64,000 bases of DNA from Cryptomeria japonica (GCF_030272615.1 NC_081408.1:402343889-402407888), one strand, 5' to 3'. Positions 24,028-35,740 are shown, numbered from the stretch's first letter. Numbers and translations are program-made. Notes: generated by a model from the sequence alone, not told the origin.

Positions 24028-25799
24028 CTATCGTCTACTCCAGTCAGCTTCTTTTGGACTGATAACTAGTTCTTGTTCTGTAGCTTCCAACTCTTCTTGT
24101 GTAGTGCTATACCTGATTTGTTCTATCTTAGTATAGGGGTACATAGATGAAAATATTTCTGGTATTCTTCCTTCCTTTAGTCCTTGTTCATAGTCTGCAT
24201 GTCTTCTTAGTCTGATTTCCTGTATTTCCTTCTCTAGTTTTATGCGCATCAGTTCTTGAGTATCATTTGTGATACCGCTAGACTCTTCTGGAGTTTTTGT
24301 ACTGGATGTATCTAAGAGGTGGTCAAGACCCCATTCATACTCATTTGAGTCAATCTTTGAATCATCTACTTGTTGCCTACCAATGTATGTGACTGGAACT
24401 TTTAGTGGTGCAAACAATTCTCTGATTCTTACTACTTCATCTCTTATATCCTCTGGGACCTCAACTCCTTGTATTATTGTAGCTGACACCATTAGAGCTT
24501 GAGTGCTGACTGTTTCTTCTTTCTTGACTGTTGATTCCTCTTTCTCTTTTACACACTTTGCTTGAGTTTGTTGATCATTTGTTTCCTGTAATGTTGAAGG
24601 CGATATCCTTTTTTGCCACTTAGATTTAGAAGCATGTTTTTGGTCTGATGTTTTTTTCGGATTATACCCCAGTCCAACCTTATCATTTGTTGATATCATT
24701 TGTAGCCTAATCAGTTCAATAATACCCTCTTGATGTTTACCCAGGGGACCAGTACCTGAATATCCCATGCATTGAATCATCTTGTAGCCAGGACCATATT
24801 GGGTTGAGGAAATCTCATAATGTTCTACCTCCTCATTTTGACTATCTTCAAGCCAGTTAAGAACAACATCCTCTTCTATTTCATCTACCAAGGAAGTACA
24901 AGACTGTACAAAAAAACCATCATATATGATATTCAGAGCTGAAGTTTATGTTCTCATAGCCTCTAATGGTTTGCCCAATTGTTTTGGTGATGAAGGGAGA
25001 GAGACTAATGAAAGTACTGGTTCTATCTTGTAGCCATCCATGTCGATATTTGTAATCTTCAATTTATTTTCCAAGTCTTTCATCAAAGCTACTGGATTTT
25101 CATTTGTAGAGGCAGCCCTATTATGAGGCACAAAAGTATCATCACCTTTTATTAATGCATTACAGGTCACATTTGTATCAGCATGAATGCTAACTTCTAT
25201 TCCATTATATGGAAATTTTAAGCATTGATGGTATGTTGATGAAACTGCCTTCATCTCATGAATCCATGACCTGCCCAGTAAGATATTGTATGACAAAGGA
25301 AGATCAAGTACCTAAAAAGGGAGATCTCTTTCTACAGGTCCCATCCTGATTGGTAATGATACCAGACCTTTAGAGGTCCTTTCTTCATCATCATAGGCTT
25401 TGATTGTTATTTTCTTGGCACAATCAATGACATTTCCAGAGAATCCTAGTTGTGTAAGCAGACTGTAAGTACAGATATTCAACCCCGCACCTCCATCTAT
25501 CAAAACATGTTTGACTCTATGTTTATGGATCATGGCTTCAATATGCAATGGCTGGTTATGTGGATGATTTAGCGAGTTGTCATCTTCTTCAGAGAAGGTC
25601 AGATAGTGAGGTGAGGTTAGATGACCCACCATAGACTGAAACCGATCAATATCTAAATCTTTGGGAACATTAGTGGTGAGCAATGCTTTGTCTAGGATCT
25701 CTTTGTGAGTAGATGACAGTTTTAGCAATTCAAAGATTGAGATTCGAGCATTTGTCCTTTTTAATTGTTCCACAACGCTATATCCAGAGGATGATGTTG
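24028..25799 (-). pseudogene. Gypsy protease and G-patch segment, broken
   Basis: The aspartic protease that matures the polyprotein starts near 25520 with HVLIDGGAGLNICTYSLL, a D-G-G form of the usual D-S/T-G triad. It ends with YNILLGRSWIHEMKAVSST at about 25290. Stops lie near 25309 and 24943. Downstream (24891-24650) is a G-patch-like stretch: YGPGYKMIQCMGYSGTG, GKHQEGIIELI and KVGLGYNPKK. G-patch segments next to protease are known in several retroelement groups and probably aid nucleic-acid binding. The piece ends at a stop at 24028. Confidence 0.8.
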
Positions 25800-27699
25800 A
25801 AGTTAGCCTTTTAAATTTATCTAAGGTCGATTCTTTTTGTTTATTTGATGAGGCTGGTGGGTTCGATTTTGCTTGATCTAGGTTCAAAGAACTAGCTCCT
25901 TGGAGAGTGACTTTCTTTTGAGAACGGGTCAAAGCTCTTGCACATTGTGATTCATTTGGTTTGTCTTGGACTATAATCACATTGTAATATTCTAATTGGG
26001 AAGGCTCAATCATGTTGATGATGTTGTCATTGCTGGTATAAGTATAATTTACTTTGGCACCTCCTTTCGTCTTTGAGGAATCACCTTGTTCGTAAGCAAG
26101 CAAAGGGTCCTTAAATGCTTTGTGATCAGCATTGGTCGGGTGATTCCTGACAACAATTTTACCAGAGTCTATGAGATCTTGAATCTCATGTTTGAGCTTC
26201 ATGCAATTGTTTGTGTTATGACCTTTATTCCGATGGAAGTCACAGTATTCATTTTCTCTCCACCATTTTGGCTTGATTTCTGGATCATATGGTCTAGAGT
26301 TATCTGGTATCATTATTAGATTGTTTTCCAACAAAGTTTTGAAAGCAGATTCATATGATTCTTTGAGAGGAGTAAAATCACGCTTAGGTCTGGAAAGCCA
26401 AGGTTTCTCTTTGAACCATTCTTTGGTTTTCTTCAGAGGATTTTCTGTTGTAGCTTCAGCAACTTTGAGCGCTTGTGTGCCACTAGCCAAGTTAAATATC
26501 GTAGGCTTTGAGTTGGTTTTAACAATGTCTACTACTCCATCATTAACAACGTTCTTATTGTTGCCTTTGCCATACTTCCAATACTATTTTTTCTCTTTAG
26601 TGCTAGATCTTGGTTGTGTTTCTTTCCAAGGTGAGATATCCCCCTTCTTTATGAGCACATCTTCCATTCGAATGGCGTTATCTACCATTTTGTTAAATGA
26701 TGGGTGTACTTGCATTTGTATACTATATTTCAATTCTAGGACCAAGTTGTTGATGAATATGTCCATTTTTTCAAAATGTGGGATAGGTCTTGAATACCTA
26801 GAGAACATCTTTCTCCAACATTGGAGGAAAGTAAGGAAAGGCTCCCCTATTTTCTATTTAGTATTGCAAAGCTCGATCATAGTCATAGGATGTCGAATTT
26901 TGTATGAGTATTGTTGTAAGAATAGTTGGATTAGTTCTTCAAACATTTTTATTCCTTTAGGTAGACTTGAGAACCATTCCATGGCTTGTCCTCCCAAACT
27001 CCTCGAGAAAAGGCGCATGAGATACATTTGATCGTGCATGAACTCCATACAGGTAGCACAAAACTCTTTGACATGATCTTGAGGATCTGAGGTACCATCA
27101 TATTTGTCAAATTTTGGGATCTCAACTCGTGAAGGGAATGGAGGCATGTATAGATTCTTGTCAAATGGAAAAGGCCATATTGTCTCCAGAGAATATTGTT
27201 TTGGGGACTTATCCTTATTCTTCAGTTCAGTGATCTCATTCCGCAAGACTAGTAATTATTTGTGTACCATGAGTATAGGTGATTCTTCCTTTTTAGTAAC
27301 AATTGTCTGAACATCATATCTAGTAGGAAGCTTGGCACCTTGTTTTGCTAGTTCTAAGAAATAGTCTTCATTTTCTCGAGCCAGGATAGCTGTCATCATT
27401 TTTCAGAAGTATTTATCCTTTTGACAATCACAAATTTATTTTTCTTGAGGTTCAGTGTCTTCTTCAGCTTCACTTGATGAGGAATCATTATCAGCTTCAT
27501 GAATATTAAGGTTGTCTTTGTCATTGTATTATGTCTCATGTATGGTGGGAGATTCAGGTTCATAAAAAATTGGTACCCCTGATGATGAAGGTTTATCAGT
27601 GAGTGGGTCCTTCATGTAGTATGGGCTATCTTGATATGTGAAGGGTTGTCCTTTGCCTTTGGCCTCTTCCTTACAAGAACTCCTAGTTTGAGTAGGCAT
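25800..27699 (-). pseudogene. Gypsy gag with zinc knuckle, broken
   Basis: Gag packages the element RNA. The chosen start is the ATG at 27699 (MPTQTRSSCKEEAKGKGQPF), the first Met of the open polyprotein frame. A retrotransposon-gag core follows at 27130-26600 (PKFDKYDGTSDPQDHVKEF, LGGQAMEWFSSLPKGI, YSRPIPHFEKMDIFI). The knuckle YCDFHRNKGHNTNNC is at 26202-26246, in the C-x2-H-x4-H-x4-C form typical of the Tat group. Stops at about 27530, 27255, 26851 and 26581 inactivate it. It shares a frame with the protease. Confidence 0.88.
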
Positions 27700-29730
27700 T
27701 TTTATGGATTAGTGTGACCTAAAACTGTTTGTGATGCAGAGGTCAAGATTAATTTCAAAGCTAGTTGTTCGGTTAACGTATTTGTTTGAGAGAAGCAACT
27801 GAGATTTAGTCTAGTTTTAGGAAAGATCTATCATGTATAAGACATTTATCTAAGTTGATTCAAGAGTAGTGACTAAGATTCGGTCTGGTTGCAAGAACGA
27901 TCTATCCTGTATAAGACGTTATCTAAGTGACTTAGGTTTGATAGGTAGTTAATTGAACTAGCTAAAAAGATGATCGACCAAATCGTGAAAAGCAAATGGC
28001 AGAGGTACACTGTCTTGATCTATTTATGCTTAGGATGATGATAACCAGTATTATGTTCATTGTAGACTATTTGAGGCAACTTTGACTATTATGTACTGAC
28101 AAAACCAAAGATTCATACGACAGGATTTACTGAGCCAAATGAAAATTTAATAGTTCAAGGATGAGAATAGTTCTATTTCGTACGAGTTGCTGCCTAGTAC
28201 TGTATGACAAATGGGTATGTCCAAAATGACAAAAGATTCAGTGCAGTTATGTTTTGTATGACACAAGATTTAGCTTCAGATGACAGACTGCTAGGCTTCG
28301 TACGATAGAGGATTGAGCTCAGATGACAAATTATCAGGCTCGTATGACATAGGATATGGTGCAGGATGATAAATGATCAGATTCGTACAACTGTTAATAG
28401 GGCAGAGACTAAAATTCAGAGTTTTTCGATAGCTGAGTATGACAACTGAGTATGACCAATTATGAGATGGAGTGATTTTTGATCAGGATTGTTTCCTGTT
28501 TTCTCCAATTTTTTGGTATTTCTGTTTTTGTTTCAAGGATGAAAACACAGAAAACATGTAGTATGAATAGTAACTACAATCACAACATGCAAGCCCTAAG
28601 GAATTTGGTGAGAGAAGAAAACCTTTGCTTGTAGAATCAGGTACACACCCAATAGCTAATTAGAATATGACCACTAAGTCTCACGCAATGGATTCTCAAC
28701 ACCGTATTATCTGACTCCAAATGCTAATGGGGGCACAAAATGACAAGTATCTTGGGAGAGTTACTATCTCTCTTGCACAAATATTATCCCCCTGTCGGAG
28801 GTGAACCAGGAAACTTCTAATTTTAATTGGATCTAGCAAGGGGTTCGTTCAGCGTGTTGAGGTATAAACTCAATTAAGAGGTCTCCCAACCTTGAAAACC
28901 AAGGCTTAATATACCTGAAGGTAAGGATGAGAGCTATTCCCGAGCACTGCTATTGACTTGATTTTCATCAAATCACGTTTATTTTATAGTGGGTTGGAGT
29001 ACTTGGTGTTTAGCCATTCCCACTTAGGTCGCTCCCCTCACACCGACCGTAAAGGCTTTAAGAGTTTTTAATCTCCTCAGGAGGGCAAGCTTGCTAAAGA
29101 TGTACAAATCTCAAACAAAGAAAAAGCCTCAAGGGTCCGGATTTCTGATTGTCTAGAAAAAGACAAGAGCATACTCTCCTACCTCTCAGAATCTTCTAAA
29201 AACATGAAAGATAGATTTGTTCTTTAACCAGATAGCAATTTAGGTGCCTAAAAATGAATTGAAAGAATACACGATGTTTGGTCAATTCTCCTCAGGCAAC
29301 CTGCAAAGACAACGAATCAGTAGTCATATTGTCTTTGTGTGATAAACATATTCTTTGACAAGCGTTCTACAAAAAAATGATTAGGCTGTGAAAAAATTCT
29401 AAGATAGACAGATAAACAATCAGGGTCAGTCATCAGAATAATCAATTTGAACAGAAAACCAAAATCATGAAATTTGCCTTTTTTGTCTTTTTAACCAGAA
29501 AAACATAGAATCGTACGATAGAGTTTAAGTTCGTAAGATACAGAATTCCAGATTGTACGATATAGGATTCCAGTTCATACGACACTTGCAGTTTGTCCTT
29601 TCAGCCTGTGGGAAATGTCATACGAGATGACGCAGAGACTGTACGGACGAAAAATCCAAAAAGTCAAAAATCTGAAAAATAACAAAAATAAAAATGTCAA
29701 TCTTGGAGGCCGAAAAATGTAGTCTTCATG
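27700..29730 (-). other. Gypsy 5' leader, non-coding, with repeats
   Basis: Lies between the PBS and gag. No open frame is supported. 27791-27940 contains two copies of a 74-bp unit (GATCTATC.TGTATAAGAC at 27825 and 27899). 28118-28390 and 29515-29650 carry clusters of TCGTACGACA-like words with about 43-bp spacing (28255, 28298, 28340, 28383). Confidence 0.7.
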
Positions 29731-29749
29731 CCCCATGGTGGGTGCTAGA
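29731..29749 (-). other. Degraded primer-binding site of the gypsy element
   Basis: The minus strand reads CTAGCACCCACCATGGGG directly after the 5' LTR end. This resembles the GGCGCCCACC-GGGG type of tRNA-complementary site used by plant gypsy elements. Confidence 0.6.
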
Positions 29750-29751
29750 GA

Positions 29752-30895
29752 TGTGTGTGTGAAAAAGGGTCTGTAGTTGAAAGCACAACACTTCAATTAA
29801 GTCATTACATGTATGGTTAGACAAATATAAGCATGAATAATAAAACCATAACAAATCGACCAATTGCCTTCTAAAAGATGCGATTATAAGATTGCTCTCA
29901 GATTTTTATAAGCAATACCAATGACTAGACTACACCAAGACGAAGGATTTAATCTATATGAGAATGATATTAAGCTAAAAATGGATGCAATATGGATGAA
30001 TAATTCAAGCAATAACGAATTCAAGCAATAATGGATTCAAGCAATATGAGTAAACTAAATATGGATGCAAATAATCTAAAAAAACACAATGTAGTCAATG
30101 ACTTTAGAGCAGAAATCAGTGTAATAATAATCTCCAAGCGTGTTCTCAAAAATCTCTGGGGTGAATTGATTGAGAGTTGAAGGCTGAATTTATAGAGAAT
30201 TACAAGAGAGATGATAAAAAAGCTCAATTTAGGATTAATTGAAAATAATTGAGAAATCATGTTCAGTTAACCTTGATATAGATTCCAATTATAGTTTAAT
30301 TGAAATGCATCTAAATTAAAAATTTAAGTTGCATTAGAAAATGATATTAAATTAATTCCATGCATTTGTGATAAAAATAGACAATTCTTTGATTTATTCA
30401 AGAAAAAAGTATTTTCAATGCAACTAAACTTCTTTTTTTTTAAAAGATTTGAGTTCCAATTTTAGAGAATAATTCAATAATTCAACTAATTGCTTTTCTG
30501 ATTTCAAGTTCTAAATTTAGAAAAAGAAATAATATCTCAAGTTTGATTTCTCTCTCAATTCAATTCTTTTGTTTTATTTTTAATTCAACTCTTTCTTTGT
30601 AATTAATTCATCTTTTGTAATAAATTAATTCCTTTTTGCATGATTAAATGATAAATTTATTAATTAATTAAACATGTAAGGATATTTAATAATTTAAAAT
30701 AGGATAATTGATTAAAATGATATTCTTGGAATGATTCAATTAATTAAATAATATTTAATATTTTCCATGTGACATTTGATGATTAAAGAATTAATAATGT
30801 GCTCAAGATGGATTTAATTGCCTTTGGTTAGGACCTTGGTGATGTTGTCGAGATTAGGGGCCCATGGTTTAGATGACCATTTTTAGGGTATTACA
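29752..30895 (-). repeat. 5' LTR of the gypsy element
   Basis: Matches 13344-14465. A minus-strand TATA box TATAAATT is at 30187-30194. Followed by the CCCCC target duplication at 30896-30900. Confidence 0.93.
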
Positions 30896-31056
30896 CCCCC
30901 AAGTTTAAAGAATTTTATTTTTTCTAATTTTTCCTTACTCATTTTAGTTTCTTGAACCAGGATAATGTCCGACTTATGATCTCTGATAAAATTCCTGAGC
31001 ACATCCTGCTTATGGAGACCATTTAGGCCTCTAATGTTCCAAGAGATTACCTTCAT
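30896..31056 (-). pseudogene. LINE ORF2, N-terminal endonuclease segment
   Basis: Starts at the ATG at 31056 with MKVISWNIRGLNGLHKQ, the classic opening of plant L1 ORF2. It continues through DIILVQETKM with the catalytic Glu, and runs into the CCCCC duplication. The frame continues at 13343 (VCGSSSNGVSGGVAIFW) once the gypsy is removed. This 161-base piece is fully open. Confidence 0.92.
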
Positions 31057-31079
31057 TTGGAAACCTAGGAGCAGGATTT

Positions 31080-32723
31080 CTGAATGGTTCGCTGCCTTCC
31101 ATCAGCTATATTTTGTTTGCTCTCCCGGTCCTTGTGCCACTTCAAAGTTTTTCACCCCTGTGGAGATTTGGAAAGTCCAATATCCATCTTATATCTGGTT
31201 CTAGTTTTAAACCCATTAGTACACCTTGTTTTCTTGTTTTTCTTTTTTCCCACTTCTATTAACTCTTCATCTTCTTCATTTTTATATGTAGACTTCTTAC
31301 TATTCTAAGGTTCTCCTTTTCACTGAGATGAGGTGGGCGAATCAGTCCCAAAGTTCTGGAATAGAGAGTTAAGGTTAACCTGGGGCGATCTAAACTGGGT
31401 CGTTTCTTCAAAGATTACATCTGGAGCTTCAGAGTCCTTTGAACACACTTTATTACATTCCTGTTCATTTTCTTTTGGAATCTCATATTGTGATTCATTT
31501 GTATCTCTAATCTCACCATCTTCAAGAATTTCTTCTATAATTACATTTTCTTCTTCTTGAATCTATAAAGCTTCAAAGCCATTGCTTGTTTTAACTTCAA
31601 ATACATTCTCTTCATCCTTTCTAATTTCCTTCTGAGGAATCTCCTTGGAAGGACTAGCTTTCCTTTTATCCCTTGTTATATCTTTTGAGTTACTAGGGAG
31701 TCTAGTTCCTCCTTCCGATCTACCCTCCTCATTTTTGTTCAGCTTCTCTTTCCAGATTTGTTTAACATGATTATTGTTCTTCTGAGCATTATCTGGGTTA
31801 CTAGGACAAGCCTTTTCCCAATGTCCAATTTTCTTACATGAAAAGCACATGAAAGGGAGGGATTCAAACTCTATGACTTGTTCCCACTTACCTAGCTTGG
31901 AATTTATTTTGATAGAGCTCAGAAGGTTTGTGTTCTGTAAGATATTAACGTATATCCTCGCATACACCAGTCACTTTTGCGTTGCTGTCATAGAATCTAT
32001 AGCCACAAGATCCCCAAAGGATTTAGCAATGCCTGAAAACACATCCTCCAACCAAAATTCAAGCGGAAAACAAGGGAGCCGCACCCAGACAGGAGCAGAT
32101 TCAAAAAAGGAGTCATTGAGCTCCATTTTTGGAGACCATTTTCTTAAAGATAAAGAAGACCTCCCAAGCATCCAGGGTCCTCCGCTCAGAGCCATTTCCA
32201 AGTCTTCACCACAGTAGAAGAAAAAGACAAAAAAAACCCTTGACATGGCTGAAACATCAACCTGTCCTTTCACCCTCCATTTTCTCTTCACAAAAGACCT
32301 AACAACTTCAATATTAGGTCTGGGTCCAACAAATTTTCCCACAAGAGAAAATGCCATAAGAGAAATACCGTGATCTATGACCATGTCCAATACAACAATA
32401 GGTAATCTTCCTACCTTTCTATTAGAAATATCTTCCACACAGGGAAAGGTAGATTTACTAGTAGGCTTGTTTGCAAAGAAACTATTCCAGGATTTGACCA
32501 CCTTGTCTCCAGCCGTCTTTTATAGCTCAACGTTCAAGATCTCATGACTCAAATTTGTAGAATCTTTAGTATTTTTTAAAGTCAAGAGGAGGATATTGAT
32601 GTTGTGGGTCCCCATCCTTTCGACCATCCTCATCATCCCCAGTAGATCCCAAAGAGACAAGTTGTCATTGAGCTGCAGAGGTTGTAGAACCAGAGGAAAA
32701 ACTAGTTGCGTTGTTCCCTCCAT
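31080..32723 (-). pseudogene. LINE ORF1: DUF4283 and zinc-knuckle nucleic-acid-binding protein, broken
   Basis: ORF1 coats LINE RNA. The frame starts at ATG 32723 (MEGTTQLVFPLVL). After one stop at 32520-32522 it enters a DUF4283 domain (FVGPRPNIEVVRSFVKRKW, GEDLEMALSGGPWMLG, APVWVRLPCFPLEFW). A TGA at 31971 interrupts the same frame. Then LVYARIYVNI leads to the CCHC knuckle CFSCKKIGHWEKAC at about 31804-31845. The C-terminal part is acidic and low in complexity, and stops appear after 31563. Position directly upstream of ORF2 is as expected for plant L1. Confidence 0.88.
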
Positions 32724-32739
32724 TCACTGTCCTCCTACA

Positions 32740-32866
32740 GTTTGCTTGTTATGACCTGCAAAACATGTTGCAAGTAATATAGCAGTTGGTGCTATTTTGA
32801 GTCAAGAGAATAGACCTGTAGCTTTCTTTAGTGAGAAGCTCAATGATGCCAAGAAGAAGTATTCAT
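32740..32866 (+). pseudogene. Ty3/gypsy RNase H fragment at the LINE 5' end
   Basis: The plus strand reads ASNIAVGAILSQENRPVAFF then SEKLNDAKKKYS (about 32772-32864), a standard first RNase H segment of plant gypsy pol. It runs opposite to the LINE and stops right at the LINE target duplication. No other gypsy sequence follows on either side, so it looks like part of the inserted unit. Confidence 0.75.
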
Positions 32867-32880
32867 GACCTCCATATGTT
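32867..32880. repeat. LINE target-site duplication, right copy
   Basis: GACCTCCATATGTT, identical to 7395-7408. Confidence 0.85.
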
Positions 32881-33294
32881 AGGATTGGTACATTCCCATG
32901 TATCTTTTCAACCTATGAAAATTTATCTCAATTTTGTTAGTAAGATCATATAATATAGATCATCCTTCATACAAGCCTATAAAACAAGTTACATGTGTGT
33001 GTTTGTGTGTGTGTGGCTGTTTATACATTTGTATCAACTTTTATATACATTTTACACCATTGTTAGTTTGACCCTTTTTCCCAAAATTTCCATACCCATT
33101 CCATCTTTAAAGCACACAACTTGAGCAATATATAAATTTACCTATAAATAAATTGAATTTTAACAAAAATTCATTCATGATTTCCTTGTGTTCTCTTTTG
33201 CTTTACAAGCTAGTTTCCATAGTTTTTAAACTTGCTCAGTTGGCTTTAACCCATTTTTTCCTTTCAGGTAAAACCAATGTTTATACTTATATTA
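32881..33294. other. Spacer, nothing recognised
   Basis: Right flank of the LINE, AT-rich, with a short (GT)n at about 32995-33014. No gene or element end recognised. Confidence 0.5.
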
Positions 33295-34308
33295 TGTAAT
33301 GCCTTGCCAGGAACCCCAAAGGATTAACCACACATCTAGGCAACTAAGGGTGATATAATTTTTTTAAAAAGTATAAAACACATTAAGTGCATTAATTACT
33401 ACATTGCACAATAATAACACAAGCGGAAGACTTACACCAGAATTCCTAAAAGGTTACCAACGAAGAATTAAACTATAAGTTAAATTCCACAATTACAATT
33501 AATCCAATTATCCATCATTACCCAATGAACATAATAAACCATATACAATAAAAGATTACACCATTTAAAGATTTAAAGAGTAACAATATAACTTTCTCTT
33601 CAATAAAACATTTACACAAATCATATAGATAGCTGATAAATAACATCCGAAACTTAGGATTACATTGATCATAAAATACATGGCTTCCAATGTTACATAA
33701 ACAACTTACATCAAAAACAGGGCTACATAAATTCATTGATACAATTGACCACATAGGTCTTTAAATAATTATAATCTCCAACATGAGATAGAGCATGAGT
33801 CATGAATTGCATGAACACCTGTGAAGCAAATCCTCACATGAAGGTACGAACAAGAACATTTGATGGGAAGTGGCACTACCACCCGACCATGTAATCCCAA
33901 AATGGAATCACCCCACCATGCTAGGAGATAGCAGAGGACCCTCAAGAAAGCATAAGCAAGATGTGGATGACCAAACAAAATGACGACATGATAGTACAAT
34001 ATGAATCCACAATATTCCAGGTGACTCGACATCACAATACTCAAGTAACCCTAAAGAGAGAGTGTCATCACATAGCTTATGATGGTTGCCCTAGGTAGGC
34101 CTCCATAGGTCCTGAACCCCATCCTGGGTTATCCTGGTAACCGTTTCGGAACCTCCAGGTCCATCTAAGTCTCATGCAAACCCTACCAACCCTTCATGAA
34201 GGCAAGGTGGTCAGTTTGTTATTCTAGGCCTTCCCACTACATCTTGAGCCTATACGAGCACTCAACCATGCATGTGGTACAATATCTTATATAATGTTAT
34301 ATACTACC
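33295..34308 (-). mobile_element. Part of a very long gypsy-type LTR (outer part)
   Basis: Begins TGTAATGCCTTGCCAGG on the plus strand. This pairs with the end GGGTGTCACA at 54301-54310 as the TG...CA ends of one LTR whose element lies on the minus strand. It is interrupted by the copia at 34309-49153. No coding potential is supported; the minus frames at 33518-34044 match nothing. The pairing of the ends is an inference; the two parts would total about 6.2 kb. Confidence 0.5.
34304..34308. repeat. Outer copia target-site duplication CTACC, left copy
   Basis: CTACC precedes the LTR start TGATGA; the same five bases follow the other LTR at 49154-49158. Confidence 0.9.
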
Positions 34309-35725
34309 TGATGACTAATGATGAACAACAGATACCCTAACTGGTACTAAGAGGGGGGGTGAATCAGTATAGACAAAAAACTTTCTCAACAACTTATCAA
34401 GTTAAAGCAATACCAACCGGTTGTCTTCATCACTGAACCTAACCATGGCAATACCAGTTAAACATAGTAAGACTTCAGACAACATAAACTGATAAGTTTG
34501 AACACTTCAAATACATTCAATACTTAATAACAACTTCACCTATTAACATATGCATGTGGTCTACCAGTAATACCATAACCATTAGCTCTACATGCATAAT
34601 CACTCAAACAAAGAATACTTAATCATCACATGAAAAATGCACAACACATGACACACATATTTTTCACATGGAAACCCAAATGGGAAAAACCACGGTGGGG
34701 ATGAATACCCACAAGCTTGTTTTTGAACTCTTTTGAAGCTCGCTCTATTAGGAGCCTAGTCCAGTTAAAAAGTTTACAAAAAGGTTCTGCTAGGAACCGA
34801 TCCTGTTAAAGATCACCCAGTTAAGGGATGGTTATATACCCTGTTAAAGGTTACCCCACTAGAGGATTTAAAGAACTCAATAAATTGAGTCACCTGGTTA
34901 GAGGATTTACAATAAGCCTGTTAAAGCTACCTGGTAAAGGGATTTTTCAACTGTTGAAATGGTTAGAAGAAAATAGGTAAAAACTCTGATCCGATAACAA
35001 CACTACATGCCAAGGCAAATCCTTTTCAGTTGCTCTACTTCTGCAATCACACTCTGCAGTTTTCTCTTACTAGTCTGGCAAGTATCTCATCACTCAGATA
35101 CACACACAACATTTGCCAACAACTTACAATAACAAACATCATCGACCTTATAGACAACAATTAGGTCAGTAGCATAAACCCTAAACCCTAAGCATCTTAG
35201 GTTTACAATACAAGCGGTCCAATCCTGACTGTACAAACACTTTGCATAGAGAAATACAATTTCAAACAGAATACAAGATAATATGCATCATCCATTCTCC
35301 ACCACACATGGGAATCAGTAACTCATCACACTTTCTTCTCATACCACCAAGAATAATGTTTATTCCCGAGGTAGACATTTAATGCAGTCGATCATCTCAT
35401 GCAAGATCCTCAAGGAAATCCTTCACGTGCATAAAGATGACATGGCACCTTGATCTCATCCTCATCTCTTAGCTTACTCATCACAAAATGTCATCAGTTG
35501 CATCGCACAAGCGAGATTGCCAAACCGGAAACCCTAGAGTTGAGACTACCAACCGGTAGTCACACTCAGTGAAACCCCGACACTGGTTCACTACATCTCT
35601 TCATACCTCTTCATATCGGTTCACCAACATCTTTCAATCTGCATACCAGTTCTCTTACACTTATTGACATCAATGACAACATACATTATCATCATATCAA
35701 CATGTCGATTCATCATATGCCAACA
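34309..35725 (-). repeat. 3' LTR of the outer copia
   Basis: Colinear with 47726-49153. It contains the shared TTTCCCATTTGGGTTTCC block (minus strand, about 34672-34691) and a minus-strand CTATAAGG TATA box at about 35157-35164. The minus frame at 35621-35860 is not a gene. Confidence 0.93.
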
Positions 35726-35740
35726 ATATTGCCCTTTGGC
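35726..35740 (-). other. Degraded polypurine tract of the outer copia
   Basis: The minus strand reads CCAAAGGGCAATAT directly before the LTR start TGTTGGC. A better-preserved purine run (ATCAAAGGGGGAGAAG on the minus strand, about 35814-35829) lies upstream. Confidence 0.65.

Larger units (their letters stand above)
13344..30895 (-). mobile_element. Tat-lineage Ty3/gypsy retrotransposon, near complete
   Basis: A 17.6-kb element with LTRs at 13344-14465 (3' LTR) and 29752-30895 (5' LTR), target duplication CCCCC, polypurine tract next to the 3' LTR and a degraded PBS next to the 5' LTR. The minus strand encodes gag, protease, RT, RNase H, a second RNase H and integrase in one reading frame apart from one shift. 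The CHHC-type gag knuckle, YVDD active site and dual RNase H place it in the Tat/Ogre group. Between integrase and the 3' LTR is an antisense plant-mobile-domain gene. The element is decayed by stops and not autonomous. Confidence 0.92.
7409..32866 (-). mobile_element. L1-type plant LINE, split by a gypsy insertion
   Basis: Read on the minus strand the order is ORF1 (32723 to about 31080), ORF2 (31056-30896 and 13343-9317), a third ORF (9237-7603), then a 3' tail ending TTAATCAAA next to the target duplication. Without the 17.6-kb gypsy insert and its extra TSD copy the element is about 7.9 kb, long for a plant L1. ORF2 carries an apurinic-type endonuclease, RT with F-V-D-D, a zf-RVT-like Cys region and RNase H. 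Many stops and a few frameshifts show it is inactive. A 14-bp perfect target duplication supports both ends. The outermost about 120 bases at the 5' end are antisense gypsy RNase H sequence rather than LINE. Confidence 0.85.
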
